Positions 51,659-59,996 of a stretch of 64,000 nucleotides of DNA are shown piece after piece. A model generated the notes under the pieces. The model did no database searches. It was not told the DNA's origin and saw nothing but the letters and a program-made list of their open reading frames with translations. The translations under genes were made by a program, and so were the position numbers. The DNA comes from Pollutibacter sp044353505. GTDB lineage: Bacteria > Bacteroidota > Bacteroidia > Chitinophagales > Chitinophagaceae. The stretch spans positions 1 to 64,000 of the forward strand of contig JBILBU010000004.1 of the NCBI GenBank assembly GCA_044353505.1. Direction: 5' to 3'. Numbering within the stretch: position 1 is the stretch's first letter; each line of letters starts with the position of its first letter.

Positions 51659-53044
51659 CTACCTTCCTCTTCCCCACCCTAGCCAATCATTTGCATTGGC
51701 ATAGACCATGAGTCCGAATAAGATAACCATGCCTACAATCTGTGCGTATTCCAGAAACTTTTCATTGGGCTTCCTTCCGGTAATCATTTCGATCAAAGTA
51801 AATACAACATGTCCTCCATCAAGCGCTGGAATGGGGAGCAAGTTCATGAATGCAAGTACGATTGAAAAGAAAGCAGTAATGTTCCAAAATGCTTCCCAGT
51901 TCCATTCATATTTCGGAAAGATTGATCCCATAGATTTAAAGCCACCAAGCCCTTTGTAGGCACCAGTGGAGGGGTTCAATATCTTTTTGAATTGAGAAAC
52001 ATAGAAACCTAGTTTGTCTACCGACTTTGAAACACCTGCGGGGAATGAAGCAAGAAATCCATACTTCTTGGTTTCAAATTGATATAAGCCTTGATGATCC
52101 ATTTCATCCATAGTAGGAATGGCAACAAAGAAGCCAATTGTTGTATCGGCACTAACCATGGTACTGACTGAAAGAATCTTTCCATCACGTTTTATTTTCA
52201 AAGAAATGGTGTCACCGGCGCGGTGTTGAATCAATGGCTTCACCTGATCGAAGAATTCTATATCAACCGTGTCTATTCCTACAATTTGATCTTTAAAAAG
52301 AAGTCCATTTTTTTCAGCCGGACTCCCAGGTTTAATCTCCCCAATTATTGCCGGCACCCTAGGCATCAGAAGCACAGATCTTTTACCTTTCTCAACAATT
52401 TTTTCAATGAAGTTAACTGGGATAACCAGATCTTTCTTTTCTCCATCACGCTCAACAGTCATTGTTTCTCCAAGAAGCAATGCCGCAGTAAGGTCTTCAA
52501 AATAAGAAACAGGCGCATCGTTTACCGCCAATACCTTATCTCCACTCTTCAATCCGATTTCATTCACTACACTATCCACCACCCATATCCCATGGGTTAA
52601 ATTCTGTGTGGGTAATTTTGTCTCCCCCCAAGTGTATAGAGTCATTGCATAAATAAAAAAGGCAAGCAACACATTTACGGTAACGCCACCCAACATAATA
52701 ATCAACCGCTGCCAGGCTGGCTTGCTTCTGAACTCCCATGGCTCAGCTGGTTTTTTGAGTTGCTCCTTGTCCATGCTCTCATCAACCATTCCAGATATTT
52801 TCACATACCCTCCCAATGGAAGCCAACCAATACCATAAACAGTATCCCCTATTTTCTTTTTTACCAGAGAAAACCATGGATCAAAAAAGAGAGAGAATTT
52901 CTCTACCCTACATCCAAAAATCTTTGCGGGAATAAAGTGTCCTAGTTCATGAAGAATAACCAATATGGATAAGGAAAGAATCAGCTGTCCGGCTTGCAAG
53001 CCCACAGCATTCCAATTAATATCAAGCAACACGTGTGCGTTCAT
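51659..53044 (-). CDS. rseP: Site-2 metalloprotease RseP
   Basis: 461 residues. Zinc ligands are in HELGH (His32, Glu33, His36) in the first transmembrane helix and in the LLPIPALDGGH motif near the C-terminus. Two PDZ-like regions lie between. It cuts transmembrane helices in the inner membrane, such as anti-sigma factors or signal-peptide remnants. It follows dxr on the same strand, as in many bacteria, but a 192-bp repeat-filled gap separates the two. Confidence 0.95.
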   Translation of the reverse strand: MNAHVLLDINWNAVGLQAGQLILSLSILVILHELGHFIPAKIFGCRVEKFSLFFDPWFSLVKKKIGDTVYGIGWLPLGGYVKISGMVDESMDKEQLKKPAEPWEFRSKPAWQRLIIMLGGVTVNVLLAFFIYAMTLYTWGETKLPTQNLTHGIWVVDSVVNEIGLKSGDKVLAVNDAPVSYFEDLTAALLLGETMTVERDGEKKDLVIPVNFIEKIVEKGKRSVLLMPRVPAIIGEIKPGSPAEKNGLLFKDQIVGIDTVDIEFFDQVKPLIQHRAGDTISLKIKRDGKILSVSTMVSADTTIGFFVAIPTMDEMDHQGLYQFETKKYGFLASFPAGVSKSVDKLGFYVSQFKKILNPSTGAYKGLGGFKSMGSIFPKYEWNWEAFWNITAFFSIVLAFMNLLPIPALDGGHVVFTLIEMITGRKPNEKFLEYAQIVGMVILFGLMVYANANDWLGWGRGR

Positions 53045-53087
53045 TTAAGGTGAGGTTTAGGAGTGTGAAGTTAGTGAATTGGGAGCA

Positions 53088-53237
53088 GTTGAGAAAGTTG
53101 AGGAAGTTGAAGGGGTTGAAGCAGTTGAAGGGGTTGAAGCAGTTGAAGGGGTTGAAGGGGTTGAAGCAGTTGAAGGGGTTGAAGGGGTTGAAGGGGTTGA
53201 AGAAGCCAGACTCAACTATCTCAACTTCCTCAACTCC
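53088..53237. repeat. 9-bp minisatellite with inverted copies between dxr and rseP
   Basis: Thirteen tandem units of the 9-mer GTTGAANNN (53088-53204) vary at the last three bases (GGG, GCA, GAA, AAA), with GAG for GAA in the first two. After a short spacer, three more units follow in the opposite orientation (53211-53237, CTCAACNNN). Copies at 53096-53110 and 53221-53235 pair perfectly over 15 bp, so the array can fold into a long hairpin. The right end reaches the dxr stop codon. Confidence 0.9.
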
Positions 53238-54442
53238 TAGAGATTAATCAACGAAGCCGCATAATTCCTTGCCTCTCCATCGCTGTCGAAATATTCCTGT
53301 AAAGTTGGAGATTCAATAAAGGGAACATAGGCAAGCGTTTGTTCGATAACTTCTGTCATATCAAGAAAGCCTAGTCTGTTTTTAAGAAATCCATAGACAG
53401 CAAGCTCATTGGCTGCATTCAAGACACAAGGCATATTGCCTCCTTTGTGAAGGGCAGTAATGGCAAGTCCGAGGTTCCTGAATGTTTTTATATCGGGCGG
53501 ATCAAAAGTTAGCGCAGCTGATTTCGCAAAATTGAATCTTGGAAAATCATTGGGGATTCTGTTAGGATATGCCATTGCATATTGGATAGGCAACTTCATG
53601 TCTGGTAGTCCCATTTGTGCCTTGATGCTGTTGTCTTTGAACTGGACCATGCTATGGATAATGCTTTGGGGATGGAGCACAACTTCAATTTGAGCAGGTT
53701 CAAGACCGAATAACCATTTGGCCTCGATCATTTCAAGGCCCTTATTCATGAGTGTAGAGGAGTCGATCGATATTTTTGCACCCATGCTCCAATTGGGATG
53801 CATGATGGCATGTTCGCGTTTAACGTTGACCAAGTAATTGGGCTTTTTCCCAATGAATGGTCCACCTGAAGCCGTAAGGATTATCTTTTCAATCGGGTTG
53901 TTTTCTTCGCCTACAAGACATTGAAAAATTGCAGAATGCTCAGAATCAACCGGAATGATCTTTACCCCTTTTTGAGCTGCGAGCGTCATAACCACATCTC
54001 CTGCCACAACCAAGGTTTCCTTGTTTGCAAGTGCGATTGACTTCCCCGTTTCAATGGCTTTCAGGGTAGGTTTCAACCCAGCGAATCCAACAATACCAGC
54101 CATCATCATATCAAAACAATTCATACAGGCTGCTTCTTCCAGAGCTTCCTCCCCGGCAAGGACGATAATTCCTTTGCCTTCTAGCGCTTCTTTTACCTTG
54201 GGGTATTTTCCCTTTTCGATAATGACAACCACTTTAGGCAAGAACTCAAGTGCCTGTTCTATGAGTAAGTCTTGGTTAGAATGTGCAGTTAAGATGGTGG
54301 CGGAAAACAGGGAAGGATTCGCCCTAATGACTTCTAGTGTTTGCTTTCCTATGGAACCTGTTGAGCCAAAAACTCCAATCCTCTTGACCGCAGCAGATGC
54401 AGCTTCTTCCGTAGAGAAGTCGTAAGAGAAATCAAATTCCAT
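53237..54442 (-). CDS. dxr: 1-deoxy-D-xylulose 5-phosphate reductoisomerase
   Basis: 401 residues with a 20-residue N-terminal extension before the Rossmann motif GVFGSTGSIGKQTLEVI. It converts DXP to MEP with NADPH, the first committed step of the non-mevalonate pathway. The metal-binding VDSEHSAIFQ and SMGAKISIDSSTLMNKG segments are conserved. Together with ispD and ispH it shows that this pathway is used. Its stop codon sits at the edge of the repeat array. Confidence 0.96.
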   Translation of the reverse strand: MEFDFSYDFSTEEAASAAVKRIGVFGSTGSIGKQTLEVIRANPSLFSATILTAHSNQDLLIEQALEFLPKVVVIIEKGKYPKVKEALEGKGIIVLAGEEALEEAACMNCFDMMMAGIVGFAGLKPTLKAIETGKSIALANKETLVVAGDVVMTLAAQKGVKIIPVDSEHSAIFQCLVGEENNPIEKIILTASGGPFIGKKPNYLVNVKREHAIMHPNWSMGAKISIDSSTLMNKGLEMIEAKWLFGLEPAQIEVVLHPQSIIHSMVQFKDNSIKAQMGLPDMKLPIQYAMAYPNRIPNDFPRFNFAKSAALTFDPPDIKTFRNLGLAITALHKGGNMPCVLNAANELAVYGFLKNRLGFLDMTEVIEQTLAYVPFIESPTLQEYFDSDGEARNYAASLINL

Positions 54443-54451
54443 CTGGTAAAT

Positions 54452-55951
54452 TTATATTTTGTTGACCAGCTTTTCAAGTTCTTGGACAATTCTTCTGTCA
54501 TTGCTCAAGCGAGGCACCTTATTCTGTCCGCCTAATTTACCCTGAGACCGCATATAATTAATGAAGGCATCTTTCTGCAGGGGTCTAATTACGAGGGGGC
54601 TTAAAATATTGCCCCTTATAAGATCATCATAATATATGTTCTTCCTGCGCATATTTTCATCTACTGCCTGAGCAAATTTGTCTAAATCGCTTGGCGTTTC
54701 CTCAAATTCTACGAACCATTCGTGGTAAGATTTTCCTTCATCTTGCGTTACCATCGGGGCAACTGTAAATTCTACTACCCGTGCTCCATAGTCATTAACC
54801 GCATTCATAAGACTATACTCCACCTCTTCGCCAATGACGTGTTCACCAAAAGCCGAGATAAAATGTTTGATTCGTCCGGATACAATAATGCGATAAGGAT
54901 TGGTAGAAACAAACTTGACGGTGTCTCCAATATTGTACCCCCAAAGTCCGGCGTTGTTATTGATTATCAACGCATAGTTATCCCCTACCTTAACTTCTTG
55001 TAGAGATAATCTAGTTGGATTTTCATCAAACACTTCAGCCGCGGGGATGAATTCAAAGAAGATTCCTGAGTCGGTATTTAGCAAGAGTCCTTCCTGATCA
55101 AGTGTATCTTGAAAGGCAAAGAATCCCTCTGAGGCAGGAAAGGTTTCGACGGTATCTATCTTTCTGCCGATGCTATCTAAGAGCTTAGCCCGATATGGAG
55201 TGAAATTTACGCCCCCATGAACCATGACAGAGAAATCAGGAAAAAGCTCTCCAATTTTCTTACCCGACTTCTCGGTTAGTCGATCGAAATACATTTGCAT
55301 CCAGGGGGGTATACCGCTTATCAGGGTCATCTCCTTATTGATGGTTTCCTCTACAATCTTATCCAGTTTTGTCTCCCAATCCTCAATGCAATTGGTTTCA
55401 AAGCTTGGTAGCTGGTTCTTTCTTAGATACCGGGGAATATGGTGATTGACGATGCCACTTAGGCGACCAGTAGGAATACCCCCAATTCTTTCCAAAGTTG
55501 GGGAACCAGATAAAAATATCATATTGCCAGACGCGAAATTCGAATTGCCCGATATGGAGATATAATTCAGCAGGGTATTTCTTGCTGTATTGATGTGATT
55601 TGGGATGGAGTCTGCCGTTATAGGAATGTATTTGGCCCCGGAAGTAGTACCAGAGGTTTTTGCCAGATAAATAGGCTTTCCTGGCCAAAGTATGTTTTGC
55701 TTTCCTTCTTTGACTTTATTGATATACGGACTGAGTTGCTCATAATCTCTGATGGGAACAGCGTTCCGAAACTCATTATGGCCCTTAAGTTCGGCAAAAT
55801 GATGGTCCTTTCCGAAGGAAGTTCCAGCAGCTTTTTTCGTTAATTCATCAAGGATTCTATGCTGATCTGCTACAGCAGTGAGCGCTGATTTCTGTATTTT
55901 TCGATGGATTATTCCCGCGAAAGGTCTAGCTAAAAGAGATTTTATCTTCAT
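54452..55951 (-). CDS. GH3-family acyl-adenylate/amide synthetase-like protein
   Basis: 499 residues from the ATG at 55949-55951. A TTG start at 56125 is in frame but would overlap rplU, so the downstream ATG is preferred. TSGTTSGAKYIPIT is the adenylate-forming loop, and MVHGGVNFTPY and FPASEGFFA follow, as in the GH3 family first known from plants. Plant members join amino acids to plant hormones; bacterial members have no settled substrate. Function here is unknown beyond likely acyl activation. It is 9 bp behind dxr's start on the same strand. Confidence 0.82.
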   Translation of the reverse strand: MKIKSLLARPFAGIIHRKIQKSALTAVADQHRILDELTKKAAGTSFGKDHHFAELKGHNEFRNAVPIRDYEQLSPYINKVKEGKQNILWPGKPIYLAKTSGTTSGAKYIPITADSIPNHINTARNTLLNYISISGNSNFASGNMIFLSGSPTLERIGGIPTGRLSGIVNHHIPRYLRKNQLPSFETNCIEDWETKLDKIVEETINKEMTLISGIPPWMQMYFDRLTEKSGKKIGELFPDFSVMVHGGVNFTPYRAKLLDSIGRKIDTVETFPASEGFFAFQDTLDQEGLLLNTDSGIFFEFIPAAEVFDENPTRLSLQEVKVGDNYALIINNNAGLWGYNIGDTVKFVSTNPYRIIVSGRIKHFISAFGEHVIGEEVEYSLMNAVNDYGARVVEFTVAPMVTQDEGKSYHEWFVEFEETPSDLDKFAQAVDENMRRKNIYYDDLIRGNILSPLVIRPLQKDAFINYMRSQGKLGGQNKVPRLSNDRRIVQELEKLVNKI

Positions 55952-56034
55952 GGTTGGCCAGCTGAGGAAAAACAAAGATAGTCCGGCCCGATGAAACTGC
56001 TCAAAATAAGACCCAAGAAATTTTAACACTAAAC

Positions 56035-56065
56035 TTGGGTAAGACTCAAAATCTCCATACCTTCG
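56035..56065 (+). promoter_or_regulatory. Promoter of rplU-rpmA
   Basis: TTG (56035-56037), a 20-bp spacer, then TACCTTCG (56058-56065), one base off TAnnTTTG. It puts the start about 16 nt before the rplU ATG. Confidence 0.45.
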
Positions 56066-56087
56066 CAATCCTAAATTTTGAAAGATT

Positions 56088-56390
56088 ATGTTCGCAATTG
56101 TAAAAATATCAGGCCACCAATACAAGGTTCAAGCAGGTCAACAAATTTACGTATCCCATATTGAAGGGAATGCTGGAGACAAGGTTGAATTTGCAGAAGT
56201 ATTGCTTGTAGACAACGACGGAAAGCTTTCTGTTGGAAAAGATGTAAAAGAGAAGGTTCAAGCTGAAATCATCGGTGAAAAACAAGGTGATAAGGTGATA
56301 GCCTTTAAAATGAAAAGAAGAAAAGGTTTCCGTAAAAAAATCGGTCACCGTAAATTGTACACAAGAATTAAGATCGAAAGCATTGCTTGA
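56088..56390 (+). CDS. rplU: 50S ribosomal protein L21
   Basis: 100 residues. The opening MFAIVKISGHQYKVQAGQ and the C-terminal RRKGFRKKIGHRKLYT are typical of L21, which binds 23S rRNA. It is followed 34 bp later by rpmA, the usual gene pair. Confidence 0.97.
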   Translation: MFAIVKISGHQYKVQAGQQIYVSHIEGNAGDKVEFAEVLLVDNDGKLSVGKDVKEKVQAEIIGEKQGDKVIAFKMKRRKGFRKKIGHRKLYTRIKIESIA

Positions 56391-56424
56391 TCAAATTAAA
56401 TACATCAAATAAAAATCCTACGTC

Positions 56425-56691
56425 ATGGCACATAAGAAAGGAGAAGGTAGTGTAAAGAATGGTCGCGATTCACATAGCAAAAGACTTGGCATCAAGATTT
56501 TTGGTGGACAGCCTGCTATTCCAGGTAATATCATTTTACGCCAACGCGGCACGCAATATCACCCAGGAAAAAATGTTGGGCTCGGTAAAGACTTTACAAT
56601 TTTCGCCACCATCGATGGTGTTGTTGAGTTTAGAAAAACAAAAAACGACAAGACCTTCGTGTCGGTTAATCCAGTTGTAACTGCCGGATAA
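56425..56691 (+). CDS. rpmA: 50S ribosomal protein L27
   Basis: 88 residues. The N-terminus MAHKKGEGSVKNGRDSHSKRLG is that of L27 starting at Met-Ala, without the cleaved extension found in Firmicutes. Its tail reaches the peptidyl-transferase centre. It forms the standard pair with rplU. Confidence 0.97.
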   Translation: MAHKKGEGSVKNGRDSHSKRLGIKIFGGQPAIPGNIILRQRGTQYHPGKNVGLGKDFTIFATIDGVVEFRKTKNDKTFVSVNPVVTAG

Positions 56692-56785
56692 TCATTGCTT
56701 AAAAAAACTTTTTTTTGCAGAATAGGAAAAGTGTTTATACTTTTACCCTGTTATTCATTTTATTAACCATTAAATTCTAAACAAA

Positions 56786-57013
56786 ATGGCAACTGCAAAA
56801 AAAGCTGCTCCTAAGAAAGCTGCAAAAAAAGCTGCAAAGAAAGCTGCTCCTAAGAAAGCTGCAAAGAAAGCTGCACCTAAGAAAGCTGCTAAGAAAGCTG
56901 CTCCTAAGAAAGCTGCTAAAAAAGCTGCTCCTAAGAAAGCTGCTAAAAAAGCTGCTCCTAAGAAAGCTGCTAAAAAAGCTGCTCCTAAGAAGGCTGCTGC
57001 TAAGAAGAAGTAA
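56786..57013 (+). CDS. Histone H1-like Lys/Ala/Pro repeat protein
   Basis: 75 residues made only of Met, Thr, Ala, Lys and Pro. It is built from the 9-residue unit KKAAPKKAA (27 bp), with seven prolines in all and nearly identical DNA in the last four units. The strong positive charge and the AKK and APKKA patterns resemble bacterial H1-like proteins (Hc1/AlgP tails) that bind DNA without sequence preference. An ATG at 56786, a clean stop and a downstream terminator support expression. Repeat number is likely to vary between strains. Confidence 0.8.
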   Translation: MATAKKAAPKKAAKKAAKKAAPKKAAKKAAPKKAAKKAAPKKAAKKAAPKKAAKKAAPKKAAKKAAPKKAAAKKK

Positions 57014-57038
57014 TCTTTCTTCAGAGCAAAAAATACAG

Positions 57039-57062
57039 GTCCCGCAAATGCGGGACTTTTTT
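57039..57062 (+). terminator. Intrinsic terminator after the histone-like gene
   Basis: GTCCCGCA and TGCGGGAC form an 8-bp perfect stem with a 2-base loop, followed by six T. The next gene starts 21 bp later. Confidence 0.9.
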
Positions 57063-57083
57063 ATGCCCCCCAAATCCCCCGTC

Positions 57084-58754
57084 ATGCATTCTAACTCCGC
57101 CATATCAGACATGTTTAGTTTGCTCAGCAAGCTGATGGACATCCACCAGGAAAATAGTTTTAAATCCAAATCCTACGGAAGTGCGGCCTTTGCGATCGAC
57201 AAGCTTCCGGTACAAGTTCAGGATATCCCAAGAGATCAACTGTTTAGTCTGAAGGGGATTGGTGAGTCTGCCGCAAAAAAGATTATTGAGATTTTAGAAA
57301 CGGGCAAGCTCGGGCAACTTGACGAATTGATCAATAAAACACCAGAGGGTGTTTTTGAAATGTTACAAATCAAGGGCTTGGGACCAAAGAAAATATCAAC
57401 CATTTGGAAAGAAATGGGCATTGAAACGATCGGCGAATTGCTCTATGCCTGTAACGAAAATCGACTCCTGCTCTACAAAGGGTTTGGAGAAAAAACACAA
57501 AACAATGTTGCAGAAGCCATTGAATTTTTTTTAAGAAACCAGGGTCATTTTCTTTTTGCTCAGGTTGAAAGCTATGCAGCGGCCTTTCAACAAACACTAA
57601 ACAATCAGTTTCCTGAAAATGCATTTACCCAATGCGGAGATTTTGCCATGCAGCGCCCCACCATTGAGTCGCTTGATTGGGTAACCGATATCCAATCAAC
57701 CCAACTCATTGATTTTTTAACGGCCAATGCCTTTACCATTGAGGTATCAGAATCCCAGAAGATAAAGGCCCGCGGAAATGAAAATGTAAGTCTTGTTTTT
57801 AACCTGACAGCAACTGGTGAATTTCAAAAAGTATTGTTTCTGCTCAATGGGTCAGAGGAATTTATCGCAAGTTGGAGTGAGCAGTTTCCCCTATCACTTC
57901 AGAACCCTGCTTCAGAGAAAGAAATCTTTAGCCTTGCATCCATTAATTATATTCCCGTTTGTCAGCGCGAGAAAAAAGAAATCATAGAAAAAGCAAAAAG
58001 CCAAGTACTCCCTGATCGTATTCGCACTGAAGATGTACTCGGTATAATACACAGCCACAGCGACTGGAGTGATGGGAACAACAAGATAGAAGATATGGCA
58101 AAAGCCTGCATAGACAAGGGTTTTGAATATCTTGTCATTAGCGACCACAGCAAGGCGGCCTTCTATGCAAATGGACTTTCAGAAGAACGCATCAAACAAC
58201 AACATCTTTATATTGATGAATTAAATAAGAAGTTCGCACCATTTAAAATATTCAAGAGCATAGAGAGTGATATCCTTAATGATGGAGCACTTGATTATTC
58301 TAACCAGTTGCTCGGGACATTTGATTTGGTTATTGCATCTGTACATTCCAACCTTAAAATGTCTGAGGAGAAGGCCATGCAGCGTGTGATGGCTGCAATT
58401 GAAAATCCCTACACGACGATTTTGGGACATCCTACAGGTCGACTTTTACTCAGCAGGAAAGGTTATCCCATAGATCTTGAAAAAATTATTGATGCCTGTA
58501 TTGCTAATAAAGTGGCTATTGAAATCAATGCACACCCAAGGCGTCTGGATCTTGATTGGAGTTGGGTTCACATCGCTCAGGAGAAAGGCGCTTTATTATC
58601 CATCAATCCGGATGCACACAACACTGATGGGTATGATGACATCCGCTATGGTGTTCTTGCTGCACAAAAAGGCGGACTGAAAAAAGAGAACAACCTCTCT
58701 AGCTTTAGTTTGGTAAAATTTGAAGAGTACCTTGCTGCAGTAAAAAGACATTGA
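57084..58754 (+). CDS. PolX-family protein with degenerate polymerase site and intact PHP domain
   Basis: 556 residues from the ATG at 57084; upstream ATGs at 57048 (inside the terminator) and 57063 are less likely. An N-terminal 8-kDa-like domain and two helix-hairpin-helix motifs (about 55-64 and 97-106) are followed by a palm region (about 150-290). The canonical GS-LRR and paired Asp-Leu-Asp metal site are replaced: Gly185-Asp186 stands for GS, and Ser196-Leu197-Asp198 for DLD. The C-terminal PHP domain is complete (HSHSDWSDG with His323 and His325, SDHSK, HPTGR, NAHPRR, NPDAH). A 3'-5' exonuclease or phosphoesterase with little polymerase activity is likely. Confidence 0.85.
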   Translation: MHSNSAISDMFSLLSKLMDIHQENSFKSKSYGSAAFAIDKLPVQVQDIPRDQLFSLKGIGESAAKKIIEILETGKLGQLDELINKTPEGVFEMLQIKGLGPKKISTIWKEMGIETIGELLYACNENRLLLYKGFGEKTQNNVAEAIEFFLRNQGHFLFAQVESYAAAFQQTLNNQFPENAFTQCGDFAMQRPTIESLDWVTDIQSTQLIDFLTANAFTIEVSESQKIKARGNENVSLVFNLTATGEFQKVLFLLNGSEEFIASWSEQFPLSLQNPASEKEIFSLASINYIPVCQREKKEIIEKAKSQVLPDRIRTEDVLGIIHSHSDWSDGNNKIEDMAKACIDKGFEYLVISDHSKAAFYANGLSEERIKQQHLYIDELNKKFAPFKIFKSIESDILNDGALDYSNQLLGTFDLVIASVHSNLKMSEEKAMQRVMAAIENPYTTILGHPTGRLLLSRKGYPIDLEKIIDACIANKVAIEINAHPRRLDLDWSWVHIAQEKGALLSINPDAHNTDGYDDIRYGVLAAQKGGLKKENNLSSFSLVKFEEYLAAVKRH

Positions 58755-58765
58755 TAAAAAATTAA

Positions 58766-59554
58766 TCAGATGCCCTTCTTGACTTGATTCCAAATCAGAT
58801 CCATCTCCTTCAACGTAAGATCAGTCATGCTTTTCCCGGATTCTTTGACCAATCCTTCCATGCCCTGGAATCGTTTCATGAATTTTTTATTTGTTTTTGC
58901 AAGGGCTTGATCTGGATCAATATGTAAAAATCTTGCATAATTAATGATTGAGAAAAACAGATCTCCTATCTCCTCTTCCATATGTTCAACTTGTTGCACA
59001 GTTGGCGTACCTGCATCATGAATAGCCACCGCTTCTTTAACCTCTTCCAATTCCTCAAGTACTTTATCCCAGACCTGATCTTTATTGTCCCAATCAAATC
59101 CCACTTGCTTTACTTTATCCTGAATGCGCATGGCCTGAACCATTGGAGGCAGTGATGTTGGAACACCGCTGAGTACCGACGATTTACCTTCCTTAAGTTT
59201 TAGATTCTCCCAATTGCGCTTCACATCTTCTTGATCCTTCACGACAACATCGCCATAGATGTGAGGATGACGACGAATTAATTTAGCAACGATGCCCTCA
59301 ATAACATCTCCAAGCATAAACTGTTTCTGTTCGTTGGCAATTTTTGTATAGAAGAGAACATGCAAAAGAATATCACCCAACTCTTCTTTTAGTCCTTCCC
59401 AATCATTTGAAGTTATCGCATCCGCAAGTTCATGGCATTCCTCAATGGTTTGCTGCCTGAGTGTATGAATAGTTTGTTTTTTATCCCAAGGACATTTTTC
59501 TCGAAGCTCATCGAGCACTTCTTGCAAGTCCGACAATTCGTATTGTTTATTCAT
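58766..59554 (-). CDS. mazG: Nucleoside triphosphate pyrophosphohydrolase MazG
   Basis: 262 residues from the ATG at 59552-59554; a TTG at 59566 is in frame. The tandem MazG layout is clear: EECHELADAI and EELGDILLHVLF in the first half, EELEEVKEA and EEIGDLFFSIIN in the second, all all-alpha NTP-PPase motifs with metal-binding Glu and Asp. CPWDKKQT precedes the first. It removes pyrophosphate from NTPs and helps clear non-canonical nucleotides. Its end is 11 bp from the convergent polX-like stop. Confidence 0.94.
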   Translation of the reverse strand: MNKQYELSDLQEVLDELREKCPWDKKQTIHTLRQQTIEECHELADAITSNDWEGLKEELGDILLHVLFYTKIANEQKQFMLGDVIEGIVAKLIRRHPHIYGDVVVKDQEDVKRNWENLKLKEGKSSVLSGVPTSLPPMVQAMRIQDKVKQVGFDWDNKDQVWDKVLEELEEVKEAVAIHDAGTPTVQQVEHMEEEIGDLFFSIINYARFLHIDPDQALAKTNKKFMKRFQGMEGLVKESGKSMTDLTLKEMDLIWNQVKKGI

Positions 59555-59996
59555 ATATGCAGTCAAATTTTAACTAAGGTTTGTGAACCTAGCAAAGATC
59601 TCAAAAAGCCAGGTAGTTTGATCCTATATTTAAAGAGTCATCAAAATACCCGTTTTTTGAGGTTTAATATACGTAATTGAAGATTTCTATAAAAAAATGC
59701 TGCCCTATCTTGAGTGAGTTAATGGTACCTCTTGGGGAGCAATCCCAACCCCATTGGGCAAATACCAGTTTTATGTTAAAAAACGTGGTTGTGGGAAACA
59801 TCAAGAAGAAAAAAATAGAAAACACTGTACGCTTGATAAATACATTTTGTCATTGTTCATAAAAGAATAATACCATTATGTACTATTGGTTGCAGATTTT
59901 AAAATAATTTTCAATTCATTTGAAAATAGTATGGCGGTATTAACCTCTACTGCTGCATTCGGTCTTTTAATTATTTAACTGTTTAATTCAAAAATT
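59555..59996. other. 442-bp intergenic region between mazG and susC
   Basis: This is the longest gene-free stretch in the window. It holds the divergent upstream sequences of mazG and susC. A perfect hairpin with 8-bp arms (ATTTTCAA / TTGAAAAT, 59907-59927) lies about 70 bp before the susC start. A 61-codon open frame at 59677-59862 shows no similarity I recognise. No clear TAnnTTTG promoter, tRNA or regulator-binding motif is seen. Confidence 0.6.

Noticed and set aside
53088..53237. CRISPR array
   Set aside because: The unit is 9 bp with no spacers and no cas genes nearby; it is a minisatellite.
53035..53247. 70-residue plus-strand reading frame (Leu-Lys-Gly repeats)
   Set aside because: It is simply a translation of the 9-bp minisatellite. 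The multiple of three makes open frames inevitable and it overlaps dxr and rseP ends.
55952..56125. TTG-started extension of the GH3-like protein
   Set aside because: It would overlap rplU and cross its promoter; the ATG at 55951 begins where the family does.
57048..57083. PolX start at 57048
   Set aside because: That ATG is inside the terminator hairpin of the histone-like gene; the downstream ATG matches the family N-terminus.
56777..57169. 130-residue minus-strand frame rich in Ser, Phe, Leu and Arg
   Set aside because: It is the antisense image of the Lys/Ala repeat gene and extends into the PolX gene.
59677..59862. 61-residue open frame before susC
   Set aside because: No recognisable similarity, no promoter or ribosome site, and composition like the surrounding intergenic DNA.
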